From NCBI GenBank assembly GCA_021029095.1, contig JAJOHG010000274.1:1-34465 (forward strand): 34,465 nucleotides of DNA, written 5' to 3'. This DNA is from Phellopilus nigrolimitatus. Its lineage: Eukaryota; Basidiomycota; Agaricomycetes; Hymenochaetales; Hymenochaetaceae. The position numbers and the translations under genes were made by a program. The notes beneath the pieces were generated by a model, which saw nothing but the letters and a program-made list of their open reading frames with translations, did no database searches and was not told the DNA's origin. Shown piece by piece: positions 21,929 through 33,814 of the stretch. Each line of letters begins with the position of its first letter. Position 1 is the stretch's first letter.

Positions 21929-24900
21929 ATGGTGCGCACGACGCGAAGCAGCGCCAGGCGTCTTGAGACACCGTCAACAACGGGAACCCCGACGACGACG
22001 ACGACGACGACGACGACGCCCTCCCCATACTTCAGCTCCAAGAACTCTACAGCCGCGCTCACGCCCGCGACATCTGAAGATGAAGATGAAAATGAAAATG
22101 TGAATAAGGAAGAACAAGGGCAAAAGGAAAGCAAGCTCGTTCTGAGCAGACGGCGCTCGACGAGGACCGCCGCGGCGAAGGCATCAACTCTCGGAAAACG
22201 CGCAAAGGTTGAGGACAGTGAAGACGAGTTAATGCTTTCTCCTGCGAAGAAGCTGATTGGGCCTGTGAAGAACCGCGCGTATGTTGAGATAGAGACAAAA
22301 TTCAAGAAGCCTTCTGAGACACCGATCAAAAACAAGGTCTGCTATTCTACTGTTGCGCTGCGTGAAAAGCGCTGACCGCCGTTTTCTTTGCCCTCTCTTT
22401 TCGTTCCCACTAGCCGGCGCCCGCGAACAACAAGCGGAAGAGGGGGTCTGGCAAGAGCACCCCACAGATTCTACCTACACCTGTGTATGAAGCGGGAGAC
22501 GATGAGGGAGAACTCATCTCTGAAGATGAAGTGGAGTTCGATGAGAATGCTGAGCTCGATGTATCAGACGACAGTGGCTCAGCTTTTGAAGCCTCAGAAG
22601 ACGACGAAGACGAAGACGAAGACTTCGAAGTAACAACGAAGAGGAAGTCTCCGCGCAAGACTGTCCCAGTCAGTAGTGACTACGATGACGATGGCGACGA
22701 TGAAGAGGCCGAGGCGCAAATGCTCAGTGCAGCAATAGAACTATCCAAACAGGAGACTGCGGAAGAGCATTTGCTCGGCAATGTCTCTGGTCCTTCGTCG
22801 AGCAGCGCCTCGGCTCTGCGTGCCGCCGCCGCCGAGCGTCGTCTTGCGAAAGCCAAGTCGGAGGGACTCAAAGATGGGCGCGCACTTGTCTCCCACGCAG
22901 AGGAGGCCGTATCATCAGACGAGGACGACGAGCCTCTTGCAAAGGGTAAAGGCAAGGCCAAAGCCAGAGTCAAAGGGAAGGGTAAAGCGAAAGCGAAAGC
23001 CCCCGCCAACACAAAGCCCAAGACTAGTATGACCATCTCCGATGTACGCGCTGAAAGGCGGCGCGCCGCCGCCGAAAAGCGCGCCAATAAGGCGGAGGAA
23101 ACTGCGTTGCGGCGCGAGCTTGGGCGCAAGCTCACGCACGCGGAGAAGACGAGAATCGCCCTGCACAAACACCATGCGGAGCTCCGCACGGTCTGGGGAG
23201 ACCTTGAGTTGCGCGTGAAGCCTATCAAACCGCAGGTAGCTGAGCAGCCCGAGGATCTGAAGATCACCCTCTTACCATTCCAACTCGAGAGTTTGTACTG
23301 GATGCGTAAGCAGGAGGAGGGCGAATGGCATGGCGGCATGCTGGCGGTGAGTTCTCTGTTATATCTTGCTTTGTAGATGACTGACAGACGATTTCTAGGA
23401 TGAGATGGGGTACGTAAAATGGTGTTCTTTGTTGAATGAAACGCCGACTTAAATCTCACTTTAGAATGGGGAAGACCATTCAGATGCTTGCTCTGCTGGT
23501 CTCCGATCGCAAAAGGCCCAACCTCATCGTCGCGTATGCAGCTCCTTCTGGTTCTCATACAAACAATCCGCTAACCTACTTATATCAACAGCCCTACCGT
23601 TGCAATCATGCAATGGAAGAATGAGATCGAAGCCTACACGGACGGATTTAAAATCGCCATCTGGCATGGCGCTTCGCGCGAAGTGAACATGAAGGAGCTG
23701 CAAAAGTTTGACGTCGTACGTTCTATATCGTTTTTTGTCCGCGTGAGGTAGGATTCTTAACAGCCTTTAGGTTCTGACTACGTATTCTGTTCTGGAAAGT
23801 GCGTTCCGTAAACAGCAAAGTGGTTTCAAGCGCGGTGGCAAAATCATCAAAGAGAAATCCCCCGTCCACCAGATCAAGTGGAATAGGATCATTGTCAGAA
23901 TTTTCTTTATTCTTAGTTGTTTGGCGCGCAATTAATTAAAACACTCTTTAGCTCGACGAAGCACATAATATCAAAGAGCGTGCAACGAACACTTCGAAAG
24001 CTGCGTTTGAATTGAAGTGCGCTAGCGATCTTCATTTTCTCTCTTAAAGCTTTGTTTGCTAACCGAGGATGTTTAATCTGAGCAGGAGCAGCTTCAAATG
24101 GTGCCTGTCCGGCACACCATTGCAAAACCGTGTCGGCGAATTGTACAGCCTTGTGAGGTTCCTCGGCGGAGATCCGTTCTCATTCTACTTCTGTGAGCAT
24201 CAACTACGACGAATGCTAGATGCCTAGATGCAACAACTGACATCTTGATCCAAGGCAAGAAATGTGACTGCAAGTCTCTCCATTGGCGCTTCACGGACAA
24301 GCGGACGTGTGACGGTAAGTTCATGTCAAATTCAGGCTGGAAAATGCACTGATTACATATATTCATTTTCTCTGCAGAGTGCAGCCACAGTCCAATGCAA
24401 CATGTGTGTTTCTGACCTTCCTCTCTTTTTACTTGGTGTAGCCTGCTGACAAACATAATCACAGACTTGTTTCTGGAATAGCGAGATCCTCACACCGATC
24501 CAGAAGAATGGATTGGAAGGTGTTGGCGAGACCGCGTTCAAAAAGTTGAGAATTTTGCTCGACCGTATGATGCTCCGTCGTACAAAGGTCTGTCTAAATA
24601 ATTGTTTTTTCAATCAAAAGTTTGATCACTCATGAGTCCTCTTTCTTCCCTGTATTTGTAGATTGAGCGCGCGGACGATCTCGGCCTTCCGCCGCGCACA
24701 GTCATTATCCGCCGTGACTATTTCAGCAATGAGGAGAAAGAACTATATCTATCTCTCTTCTCCGACGCAAAGCGCCAATTCAGTTACTACGTTGACCAGG
24801 GAACGTTATTGAACAGTAAGTCCGTTCTTCAGTTCATTTTTCAGCTCATTCAGATAGATGCTTACGATGATTTATAGACTACTCGAACATCTTCAGCTTG

Positions 24901-26368
24901 TAAGGTGGCCCCCTCTGACAAATGAAAGTATAGTGCTGAGCAACCACCCCCTTTCAGACTTACAAGGATGAGGCAAATGGCGTGTCACGTAATTATCTTA
25001 CTGCTGAGTTGTGGTCTTTCTTGTCTCATTTCGAACTTTCAGCCGGACTTGGTTTTGAGGAGCAAGCAGAACGCGAGCAAGTTCTCTACTGACGATACAA
25101 CTGAAGCGACCGTCTGTCGTATCTGCAATGACATTGCAGAAGACGCGATCCAATCGAAGTGTAGACATATTTTTGTGAGTTAGACATCCCATTCGACATC
25201 GGGACCGAGGTTAATTCATGACTGGGTAGGATCGCGAGTGTATCAAGCAGTACATCAATACTGCAGTAGAACTAGTAGTAAGTTTTCTTTGAACATTTCT
25301 TATTTCCTCATAAATAAGTTTGCTAATTAAGCAATCATCGAAGCCCGCGTGCCCAGTCTGCCATCTTCCGCTAACTATCGATCTGGAGGCACCTGCACTT
25401 GAGCTTGATGCAGAGGTGTCAAGAAGCACAGTGAGACAGGGTATCCTTGGGCGGCTCGACATCGATAAATGGCGCTCGTCGTCCAAGATCGAGGCGCTCG
25501 TGGAGGAGCTAACGAACCTCCGCCGCAAAGATGCAACGACAAAGAGCCTCGTTTTCAGCCAGTTTGTCAACTTTTTGGACCTGATCGCGTTCAGGCTCCA
25601 GCGTGCAGGGTTCACAGTGCGTGGCTATATCGATTATTCGATTAAAGATCGCTGAACTCTCTTTGAACAACTCATGTAGATCTGCCGTTTGGAAGGCACA
25701 ATGTCGCCTCAAGCCAGGGATGCGACTATCCAACACTTCAGTGTGTGCTTCTAGCTCGTAGCTCCATTACGTCCTGTCTAACAAAGCCGGGTTAATAGTG
25801 AAAAACGTGCACGTAACCGTGTTCCTGGTCAGTCTGAAAGCCGGGGGCATCGCGCTCAACCTGACCGAGGCCTCGCGGGTGTACCTAATGGACAGCTGGT
25901 GGAACCCGGCGGTAAGTCAACACCCATCCGCATGCTTCTGCAAACATAAACTGACGACGGTGCGTGCCCTGCAGGTCGAGTACCGTAAGTGACTGCTTCT
26001 CATGCTTGCCTGAGGCGGCGTAGCTCATTTCTTATCTCCATCTCCAGAGGCGATGGACCGCATCCACCGGCTGGGGCAGCACCGGCCCGTGGAGGCGATC
26101 AAGCTCGTAATCGAGGATAGCATCGAGTCGCGGATCGTGCAGCTACAGGAGAAGAAGTCGGCGATGATCGACGCGACGCTGTCGACGGACGACAGCGCGA
26201 TGGGCCGGCTGACGCCCGAGGATGTGAGTTTTCGTCTTTTTTACGTGTGCTGTTGTGTTGCGCGGGCTCATCGTCTTCTCAATTTGTAGTTGGGCTTCTT
26301 GTTCCGAGTGAGTTGCGGCAAGCTACCCTTACGTTCGCACGTACTGACAGTCCGTTTTTCAGCTATGA
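21929..26368 (+). CDS. RAD16: RAD16-type SNF2 helicase with RING finger
   Basis: Rad16, with Rad7, is a DNA-dependent ATPase and ubiquitin ligase component of global-genome nucleotide excision repair. About twenty exons can be joined in frame. Exons 1-2 (21929-22336, 22414-23346) encode a long acidic, lysine-rich, disordered N-terminal region with a poly-threonine run, then [18 protein letters not shown]. The SNF2 ATPase follows: motif I DEMGMGKTIQ near residue 448, VLTTYSVLE, the DEAH box ([14 protein letters not shown]) and [24 protein letters not shown]...[11 protein letters not shown] insert typical of Rad16 comes next. A C3HC4 RING ([11 protein letters not shown]...[20 protein letters not shown]) sits between the lobes. 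The C-terminal lobe has [49 protein letters not shown] and the ending EDLGFLFRL. The last intron places a two-residue-scale final exon ending at 26368, which is less certain. An 11-nt exon (23399-23409) splits the Walker A motif. Confidence 0.94.
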
Positions 26369-26688
26369 TTTTATGTATGGAGTGCTGGCGTCAATTTTAT
26401 CTCCGACTTATCTCTGAAATCACTCCTTTCGATAATTTGCTTCCCCTGACTTCCTACATCTCTTTCTTTGCTTATCGCCTCCGTCTTAAAATTTATGCGT
26501 ACGGTTTATTGGATATGGAAACGGCCCTCCCCCTTTCTCTTCATTTTCTTCTTTTCTTCTTAGGAACCACTTTTCGTTCGAAAATGGTTTATACAGGCAT
26601 GTTACAAAAGTGAAGCTAGTAATACAGGTTTTATCCAATAAGTAGTGTCAAGAAAAAAGGCGGAAGATACAAGGGTAGGAAAATAAGG
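26369..26688. other. convergent 3' intergenic region
   Basis: This 320-bp stretch lies between the 3' ends of RAD16 (+) and the SHG1-domain gene (-). It is T/C-rich and presumably holds both 3' untranslated regions. No gene or clear hairpin terminator was seen. Confidence 0.4.
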
Positions 26689-27565
26689 TTATGCGTCCAC
26701 AGGTGTGCCAGACGGCGACTCTTTCGTCCCATTCGGTTGACTCGGAACCTGGCCATTTGGCGAGGGAGGCGCCTTCATGTCCGCGTCGGAAGGAGATGCA
26801 GAGGACGCCCCGTTGGCGAGGTGGCCGGCGGGCTCTGCCAACCGCCCCGTATCCTGCTGGACGTGCTCGTCTTTCTCTTCGTCAGAGGAATCGGACTCCG
26901 AGCTGTCCGACTCGTCCATGTCCATGTCCATGTCGGCGTCCTCGCGCTCATGCTCGCTTTCCGGCGCGTCTGCTGCACATTAAAGACAAATGCATTCAGT
27001 GTTTTTTCGAAAGACGTTCAGCGAGGATGGCAAATCGGACGGACACGCACCTTGTCCAGGGCCGGCCCGTAGCAAGTTCGTGAGCGACCTGCGAATGCCC
27101 GCGCTGAAGGACGGGTCGGAGAGTGCGGGGAGGTCCGCGACCGTCCTCTCCACCAACGGGAACCTGTCAGTCCGACATAGTCAGCTCGCATAAAAGGTGG
27201 CAAGAAAGCCGCACGCACCGGTCCATCTCCTGCATGAGCTCGGCGTGCACCGCGTCCGGGCCGAGGTACTGCAGCTTGGCGTCGTCGCGGAGGCGCTGTT
27301 GGACGATGTCCTGCACGCGGGCGCTAAAGTTCGTAATGGATTCCTGTCCGCAAGAAAGAAAAGTGAAGTCAGAGGGGTGCGAGACGCAGAAATAGTGAGG
27401 ATAGGCAGACACGCCTCATTCTTGAACTGGGAGAGCAGCTCGCGCCTGAGGCGGTCGAACTCGCCCGATTTTTTGAACCTGCAGCAGGTTCATTGAAGGT
27501 AAATGATGATTTGGATTGTAGAGAACGTACTCTGCGACGAGCTGCGTTGGATTCGTGATGCTCAT
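26689..27565 (-). CDS. SHG1: SHG1/BOD1-domain protein (COMPASS subunit-like)
   Basis: The Shg1/BOD1 domain occurs in a subunit of the Set1/COMPASS histone H3K4 methyltransferase and in the PP2A regulator BOD1. Five exons read leftward join in frame to about 205 residues: MSITNPTQLVAE, then FKKSGEFDRLRRELLSQFKNE, then ESITNFSARVQDIVQQRL...MQEMDR, then FPLVERTVADLPALSDPSF...LLRAGPG, then an acidic tail with MDMDMDESDSSESDSSDEE. The first ~100 residues carry the family pattern of a fragment beginning FKK.G.FDRLR.ELL and a helical repeat; the tail is disordered. The start at 27565 is chosen because it leaves the usual short N-terminus, though the frame is open further upstream. The intron 27344-27414 has a GC donor. 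It shares a short upstream region with the divergent HEM12 gene. A COMPASS role is inferred from the domain. Confidence 0.82.
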
Positions 27566-27791
27566 GACCGTCGTGCGACGTGTTTGAGATTGAACAGACA
27601 CGCGTCTCAGAGACGCGTGATAGACGCGCTCGTGGGATCGATGCGCCCGACGCCAGTCCCACGCATACACCCAACCCACATCGCACTATTCGCCAGCGGC
27701 CACGACGACGACACGTAGACGTGCGACGACCGCGCGCTCTTAAATACCCTTCCTAGGGTTTTGCGAGCAGAACAAGACGAAAAAGAAAGCA
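27566..27791. promoter_or_regulatory. compact bidirectional promoter SHG1-like / HEM12
   Basis: Only 226 bp separate the two divergent start codons. A TATA-like TTAAATA lies near 27740, about 50 bp before the HEM12 start and on its strand, followed by CCTAGGGTTTTGCG. Element identity is inferred from position only. Confidence 0.5.
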
Positions 27792-29082
27792 ATGGCGACG
27801 ACCGACAACTTCCCGCCGTTGAAGAACGACCTGCTGCTTCGGGCTGCCCGAGGTCAGAACGGCCGTTTACGCGCTCGTCGTCCGCGTCTCTGACACCTAG
27901 ACAAATCCCACAGGCGAAGAAACAGAGCGGGCGCCCGTCTGGGTCATGCGTCAGGCCGGCCGCTATCTCCCCGGTGCGCATACTGTACGCGTGCATGCAG
28001 CGTGCCTCCCGACTGACAGCCCGCATGCACAGAGTTCCAGGAGGTCCGCAAAAAGCACGAGTTCTTCGAGGTCTGCCGCACGCCCGCGCTCGCGACGGAG
28101 GTCACCCTGCAGCCCGTGCGGCGGTACGCCGGCCTGCTCGACGCCGCGATCATCTTCTCCGACATCCTCGTCGTCCCGCAGGCGCTCGGCATGGAGGTGC
28201 GCATGACGCCGGGCCCGTTCTTCCCCGACCCGCTGCGCACGCCGCGCGACGCCGAGACGAAGCTGCGCGCGCACGTCGACGTCGCCGTCGAGCTCAAGTA
28301 CGTCTTCGACGCGATCACGCGCACGCGCCACGCGCTCGCAGGCGCGGTCCCGCTCATCGGCTTCTGCGGCGCGCCGTGGACGCTCTTCGCGTACATGGTC
28401 GAGGGCGGCGGGAGCAAGACGTTCACGCTCGTCAAGACGTGGCTCTTCAAGTACCCCGAGGAGTCCAAGTGCCTGCTCATGCGCATCGCGGACGTCTGTG
28501 CTGACTTCCTCGTCGGCCAGGTAAACGCCGGCGCCCAGGTACGCATGCCCCCAGGCTATTATTATATGTATATGAACCGCCTAACGCTACCCTAAGCTCC
28601 TGCAAGTATTCGACTCCTGGGCCGGCGAGCTCGCCCCGCACGACTTCGCCGCCTTCTCCCTCCCCTCGCTGCAGCACATCAGCGCGCGCGTGCGCGCCGC
28701 GCTCGCCGCGCAGGGCACGCCCCCCGTGCCCCTGACGCTCTTCGCGAAGGGCGCGAACCTCGCACTCCCGCTGCTCGCCGCGGACGCCGGGTACGACGTG
28801 CTCGGGCTCGACTGGTGCGTCGACGCGCCCGCCGCGCGCAGCGCCGTCGGCGATCGCGTCGCGCTCCAGGGGAACCTCGACCCGAACGTGCTCTACGGCG
28901 GCCGCACGGCCATCGAGCGCGAGGTGCGCCGCATGTGCGCGTCGTTCCGCCCCGACGGCGTCGCGCCGAAGGCGTGGATCGCGAACCTCGGGCACGGCAT
29001 CACGCCCGGTGTCGACCCAGAAGACATGCGCTTCTTCCTCGAGTGCGTGCACAAGTACTCGTCGAAGGAGACGGTGCTGTGA
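27792..29082 (+). CDS. HEM12: uroporphyrinogen decarboxylase
   Basis: This cytosolic enzyme converts uroporphyrinogen III to coproporphyrinogen III in haem biosynthesis. Four exons (27792-27852, 27914-27973, 28033-28538, 28597-29082) join in frame to 370 residues, the normal size. Signature motifs are present: [15 protein letters not shown] with the substrate-binding arginine; [16 protein letters not shown] with the catalytic aspartate; [48 protein letters not shown]; and [14 protein letters not shown] with the active-site histidine. Exons 3 and 4 are very GC-rich with strong C/G third-position bias, as expected of a well-expressed gene in such a genome and unlike the NACHT genes. No defects were seen. 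Confidence 0.97.
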
Positions 29083-29596
29083 TGTCGCGTGGATGGAATA
29101 CACATTCTGAACTTCCTGGGTATATTCTTGAAAAAACAATCCGAACGAACAGAGTGCGACCGTGTAAACTAATCATATTGGATCGTAAATCCGCTAACAG
29201 TAAAGGCCAATATTATACACTGTACAAGTCACCGCATGGAACCCGAAGCGCTGCATAAAGAGCGCAGCAACAGTGAGAAGTGGAGGGACTAAAGGTACAA
29301 TAATATCCAACTGTCCGAGCAGTGAGCTCCGGCGCATGATGGGGGAAAACACGAGTTGATAGAAAACGAAACTGTGGCTGGCTTTGGATCGGTGGGATTG
29401 TGCTGTGAAGACGATAGCGAGAACAAACAAAACCAACGAAGAGTATAAATAAAAGAATGGACATGGAAACCAAGCATGATAAAGTGACGAACAAGATTAT
29501 GTGTCATGAAGGATAACGTCTAGTCATCTAACGAATGCAAGAACGCGCCTGTAATCCAAGAGAAAACAGGAAGATGCGACAAGAGGCAAGAGGGGG
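29083..29596. other. convergent 3' intergenic region HEM12 / CDC14
   Basis: This is presumably the 3' untranslated regions of the two convergent genes. It is markedly less GC-rich than either. I saw no gene, repeat or RNA structure that stands out. Confidence 0.4.
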
Positions 29597-31815
29597 CTAT
29601 GCAACGACGTCGGCAGCACTGAAGCTGCTCCGCCGCCGCCGCACACTGCGCAGGCCCGGGCGCTCCAGCTTCGTCCCCGGCACGACCACCGCAGACGGGT
29701 TCGTCTTCATCCACGCGTCCGACGCCTGCCCCGCCCGGCCCTTCTCGCCCGCCTTCCCGCCCGCTTCAGCAGGGCCACCCGCCGCGTTCCCCCGCCGGTT
29801 CATTGCGAGCGTGGGCAGCCGCGACGGCGTTGGCGCCTGCAGTCGTGCGCGCGTGCCCATCGACGTCGTGCTCCGCGCGGGCGGGCTCGGCGGTGCCTGC
29901 GCGAGACGCGGGATCTTGTTCGGGCTCGGCCCGTTCCCGGCACCCTTCGACGGCGAAGTCGGGCCTGTTGCCGTTGCTCCCGCTGGCCGGCGTACATTGC
30001 CCGCTATCGCTGCTGCCGTCGAGCGCGTCACACGCGTCGGCCGTTGCTCTGATGCAGGCAACACTCGCCGGCCTCCCGCAGTCCGCGTGGGCACAGTGGA
30101 TTGTGTCTTTGCGCGCGCCCGTGTGCCGATAACCGGCAATGCGTTCAGCTCGTCTTCCTCGGACTCTTCCTCCGATTCGTCGACGGCGGCTGCGGTAGCA
30201 GTGCGCTTCGCGACGGGCGTCTTGCGCGGCTGCCCCGGGGGCGAGATGCCGCGCGCGCGCGCGGTGGCCGCCGACACATGCTTGCTGGGCGTGACGGGCG
30301 GGATCGCCTTCGACTTCGGCGTGGACGGAGGAATCACGGCGACGGCCGTTGCGACGGTCTCCACGGATGCTCCGACCTCCATCCTTTCTTCTTCGTCGAC
30401 TTCGGCAGGAGGAGTTGCTGGGGTTCTGACCGAGGCCGCAGCAATTGCGGCAGCAGTCTGAGCTTCCGCGCGCCGCATTTCGTCTACAGCAGCCCATTTT
30501 GCCCACTCCATCTGCTTAACGTACATGTACTGCTGTTGCGGGCCCACAACACTGCCTGGCCGGACGATGCGCATGAAAGCGATCGCCTCGTGTGCAGTGA
30601 AACCGTACTTCCAGATGAGATACGCTCCGATCAGTGTCCCGGTGCGACCAAGTCCAGCTTTGCACTGTTTGGAACGTCAGTCAACAGTCAGTGAACATGA
30701 TGCCATATTTTTCTTTGTAAACGCACATGAATCGCTATAGCGCCACCAGCCTCGATGACTTCGTCGGCGAGGTTGATGAACTTGCGCACGATCTCGTCGG
30801 TGGGATTCGTCCCGTCGTCAAAGTACATTTCCTCGTGCCGTATCCCGTGATCAATGAAATGTTGTCTATCGTACAACACGTTATTCAACCGAACGACGAG
30901 CTTGACGCCGTGCCCCTCGAAATAGTCGAGGCAGTTTTGAAAGGAGGTCGGGAGCTTGCGCGCGGATGTCGGACTCGTCTTTTTTGTCCATGCGTGCTCT
31001 ACAGGACTCGCGAATGCGATAAACGAGGGCGTGATCCAATTCCAATCACCGTTCTCGACCTTCTCGAAGTACTCGTAGTCGTCGACATTGAACTCATTCA
31101 TGTCGCACAGCCCATTCTGCATCGCCTTCCACATCCCCCACAGACAGTCCTGTATGCTCAGGTTGAAGTCGGAAAAGCCGCGCCCGGCGTCTCGGAAGGA
31201 CATGAACTCGAGCTCAGCCACAGGCTGGAATGCCTCCCAAGGAGCTCTTTTCTGCACGATCATCTGCAACGATGTCAGCCAGACTCTTGTGGCGCAAAAT
31301 CAATATCACTGACAACATAGAGCGCCATCAGAAGCGCTGCGTTGGCCTTCCGCCGAGGGTCGTCTGACGAGTAGAGCACGAGCCTGTACGACTTAAGCTC
31401 TTCGTCCTTTCGCTCGCGTGAGTCGCACGCTCCAAGCATGAACGCAAAGGGGAACATACCTCCAGCAGCTCATGGATGAGAATACACGCCTTGTATACCA
31501 TCGCGAGGTTGAGGGGTCCCCAGTCTTTGAAAAAGGAGAGATACAAGAGCTGGTGGTCGATCGTGAAATAGTAGTACGTTGCATCTTCGTCCGGCGTCAC
31601 TGGGGAGCCAAAGTTATTTGACCTCGGGCGAACGGCGGGGGGAGGTCCCCTTTCTGCAGACGGTCGATTGAGGGTGTGGGGCGCGGGTGCGGGTTGGGGG
31701 AAAGTCGTGAAGTAGAGTCTGCGCAGCGCACGAAACACGTTAGCAGGCGCTTGGACAAAGCAACGGGTGCTGACCTGTCGTTGAAGTGGCAAAGGGGTTC
31801 ACACTTGGGCGCCAT
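29597..31815 (-). CDS. CDC14: Cdc14 dual-specificity protein phosphatase
   Basis: Cdc14 reverses Cdk phosphorylation at mitotic exit and in septation and DNA repair. The start [14 protein letters not shown] joins to [14 protein letters not shown], matching the family N-terminus. Next come [80 protein letters not shown] and [20 protein letters not shown]. The catalytic site [22 protein letters not shown] (Cys-X5-Arg) follows, then [17 protein letters not shown] 62-nt intron (30665-30726) separates the active-site His and Cys codons. After the core comes a long, disordered Ala/Pro/Thr-rich and basic tail with several SP/TP sites, likely a regulatory region; the total is roughly 640 residues. 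An N-terminal DSP-like domain and the catalytic domain are both complete. The + strand frame at 29535-30461 is only its shadow. Confidence 0.95.
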
Positions 31816-32485
31816 CAATGGCGCTCGCCGTAAGGAAAGGATCGCGCTCGACTTCGGACACGGTGAACTCAGGCCTCGAGGTCGACGCGCTCAGCAAAGG
31901 AGGAAATCAACACAACGCGGCCGTCCACCAGCCACGCGTTGGACCAAAAAAGGAAAACGCCCTGCGCCACATTTTTTTCAATCAAAAGGAGGACGAAACA
32001 ATCGAACAGAAATTTGTATATGTAATTATTGCAGCGCAATTTCTCTTCATTATTATACTCGAGTTATCTTATAGGATCTACGCAGGCTGAAGCGCTTCAC
32101 CGACTGACTCACGAAAAGTCCAGGAAAAAGGAAAGGGGGAGCAAGCATCGTCTCAAAAACTTACTTCTTATTTTTTTTACCACAACCGAGGGATACTTGG
32201 ACCCGATGACTTCGTAGAAAAGGCACATGGCAAAAGTAACATACTTACAAGAGAACAAAATAGGCATAAGAGGACATGCACACGGGTTAATACCGATCGC
32301 GTGGTCGATTGATTTGGCATAAACAAAGCCGAGCGCCAGAGGATGCAATAGATGTATATGTGCATACGTAAATGGACCTATGCTCATAATAACACATACA
32401 TGGTTTTTGGCAGGTGAGAAGCAGAAGGGAAGGGTTGCATGAAGAGCGATAAAGACGAAGAAAGCGCGGTGTTTTAATAGCGCCT
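31816..32485. other. intergenic: CDC14 upstream region and uL2 3' flank
   Basis: This 670-bp stretch lies upstream of the leftward CDC14 gene and downstream of the leftward uL2 gene, so it should hold the CDC14 promoter and the uL2 3' untranslated region. It is AT-rich around 31970-32190. No gene is supported. Confidence 0.4.
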
Positions 32486-33435
32486 TTACACCTCCTTGAC
32501 CTTGACGGTACCGCGCAGAAGACCAGTCTGCCGGGACGGAAGGAAAAGACGATAAACAACTGAGAGGATAAAAGGTTTTGGTTGTAACGTACCCTGCGTG
32601 CAGCAATGAGACCGACTTTCTGTCCCGGGACGGCGGAGCGAGCAATAGTCGAAGCTTTTCCGATATGCTGGTGGTTACCACCACCGTGAGGATGGTCAAC
32701 CGGGTTCATAGCCACACCACGAGTGCGGGGCCAGCTGCACGTCAAGTCAGTAAAATATTAAAAAGGGACGCGCAAAACATATTATTGAAACGCACTTGTA
32801 GCGCTTGGCCTTGTACTTGTGGTACGCACGGCCAGCCTTCAGGAGAGGCTTGTCGATACGGCCACCGCCAGCGACGATACCAACGGTCGCACGTGCAGAG
32901 CCCGACACGGTCTTCTTCGCGCCAGACGGGAGACGGATGCGGGTCTTGTTGTCCTCGAGCGAATGGCCGATGACGGTCGCGTAGTTGCCGCTCGTGCGTG
33001 CGAGCGCACCGCGGTCGCCGACCTTCTCCTCGACGTTGCACACGATCGTACCCTCCGGAAGCTGCGCCACGGGGATGACGTTGCCGACGCTGAGCGCGGC
33101 CTTCTTTCCACAGTAGACGAAGGCGCCGGTGTGGAGGCCCTCGGTTGCGACGAAGGTCTCGCTACGGAGCTTGTAGCGGTACGGGTCGCGGAAGACGACG
33201 CGGGCGAGGGGCGCACCGCGACCGGGGTCGTGGATAATGGCCTTGACGATCCCGCGAATGTAGCCGTTGCGCTCTGCGAAGTCGAGGTTGCGGAGCTTGG
33301 CGGGTGACTTGTTGTGGTGCGTGTGCGACTTGAACTGCAGGAAAGTGTAAACAGGGATTTTAAACACAGAAGCAGCGCTGAGCGAGGACGTACGATGGCG
33401 TGCGACCGCCTCTGTGCACGAATAACGCGACCCAT
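32486..33435 (-). CDS. RPL2: 60S ribosomal protein uL2 (L8/L2)
   Basis: uL2 is a core large-subunit protein near the peptidyl transferase centre. The exons read [14 protein letters not shown], then [19 protein letters not shown]...[80 protein letters not shown] and [19 protein letters not shown]. After an intron come [20 protein letters not shown] and KVGLIAARR, and after a last intron [13 protein letters not shown] and stop. The [12 protein letters not shown] motif with the conserved histidine for peptidyl transfer support is intact. The length is about that of the eukaryotic family. All three coding introns join in frame. A leader intron precedes the start codon. No defect was seen. Confidence 0.97.
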
Positions 33436-33441
33436 CGTTCA

Positions 33442-33657
33442 CTGCAGGAAGACAAACTGTTCGTTAGCAAGCTGTTCCATGTCGTGCCCTTTACTGTCCC
33501 AGATCCAATTCGTTGCCATCCATCAACCCTCAATCCATCCGCCCTCTTCTTATCCATCCAGCCCTCTTTTTCGCCTCAAATCGTTCTCCGGGCCACTGAA
33601 CGGCATGAACTCGACTCTGGAGCAGCATACAGGCGTAGAAAGGGCGTGGATACTCAC
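33442..33657 (-). other. probable 5'-UTR intron of uL2 gene
   Basis: On the minus strand a GTGAGT donor begins at 33657, and a pyrimidine-rich CTGCAG acceptor ends at 33442, only six bases before the uL2 start codon. The intron would be 216 nt, longer than the coding introns here. Leader introns are common in ribosomal protein genes. The transcription start would lie further upstream, between 33658 and about 33770, where TTAGGGC occurs at 33744-33750. Confidence 0.6.
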
Positions 33658-33814
33658 AATGTCTGGCAGAGAGTAGCTGAGAGTCGTCGAGTGTTCGGTC
33701 TTGTAGTGCCGTCCGCATCACTCGGATCACTCGGCACGACGATTTAGGGCTTCTGTTCGATTCACGGTTCCGTCAAAACATTTATTATCAACCCGAGTAC
33801 AAACAAATTAGATT

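Noticed and set aside
21988..22018. GAC/ACG trinucleotide run as a functional microsatellite
   Set aside because: It encodes the poly-threonine run of RAD16 exon 1; it is low complexity in a disordered region and nothing more can be claimed.
29535..30461. 308-residue + strand frame
   Set aside because: It is the antisense of the Ala/Pro/Thr-rich Cdc14 tail and has no domain.
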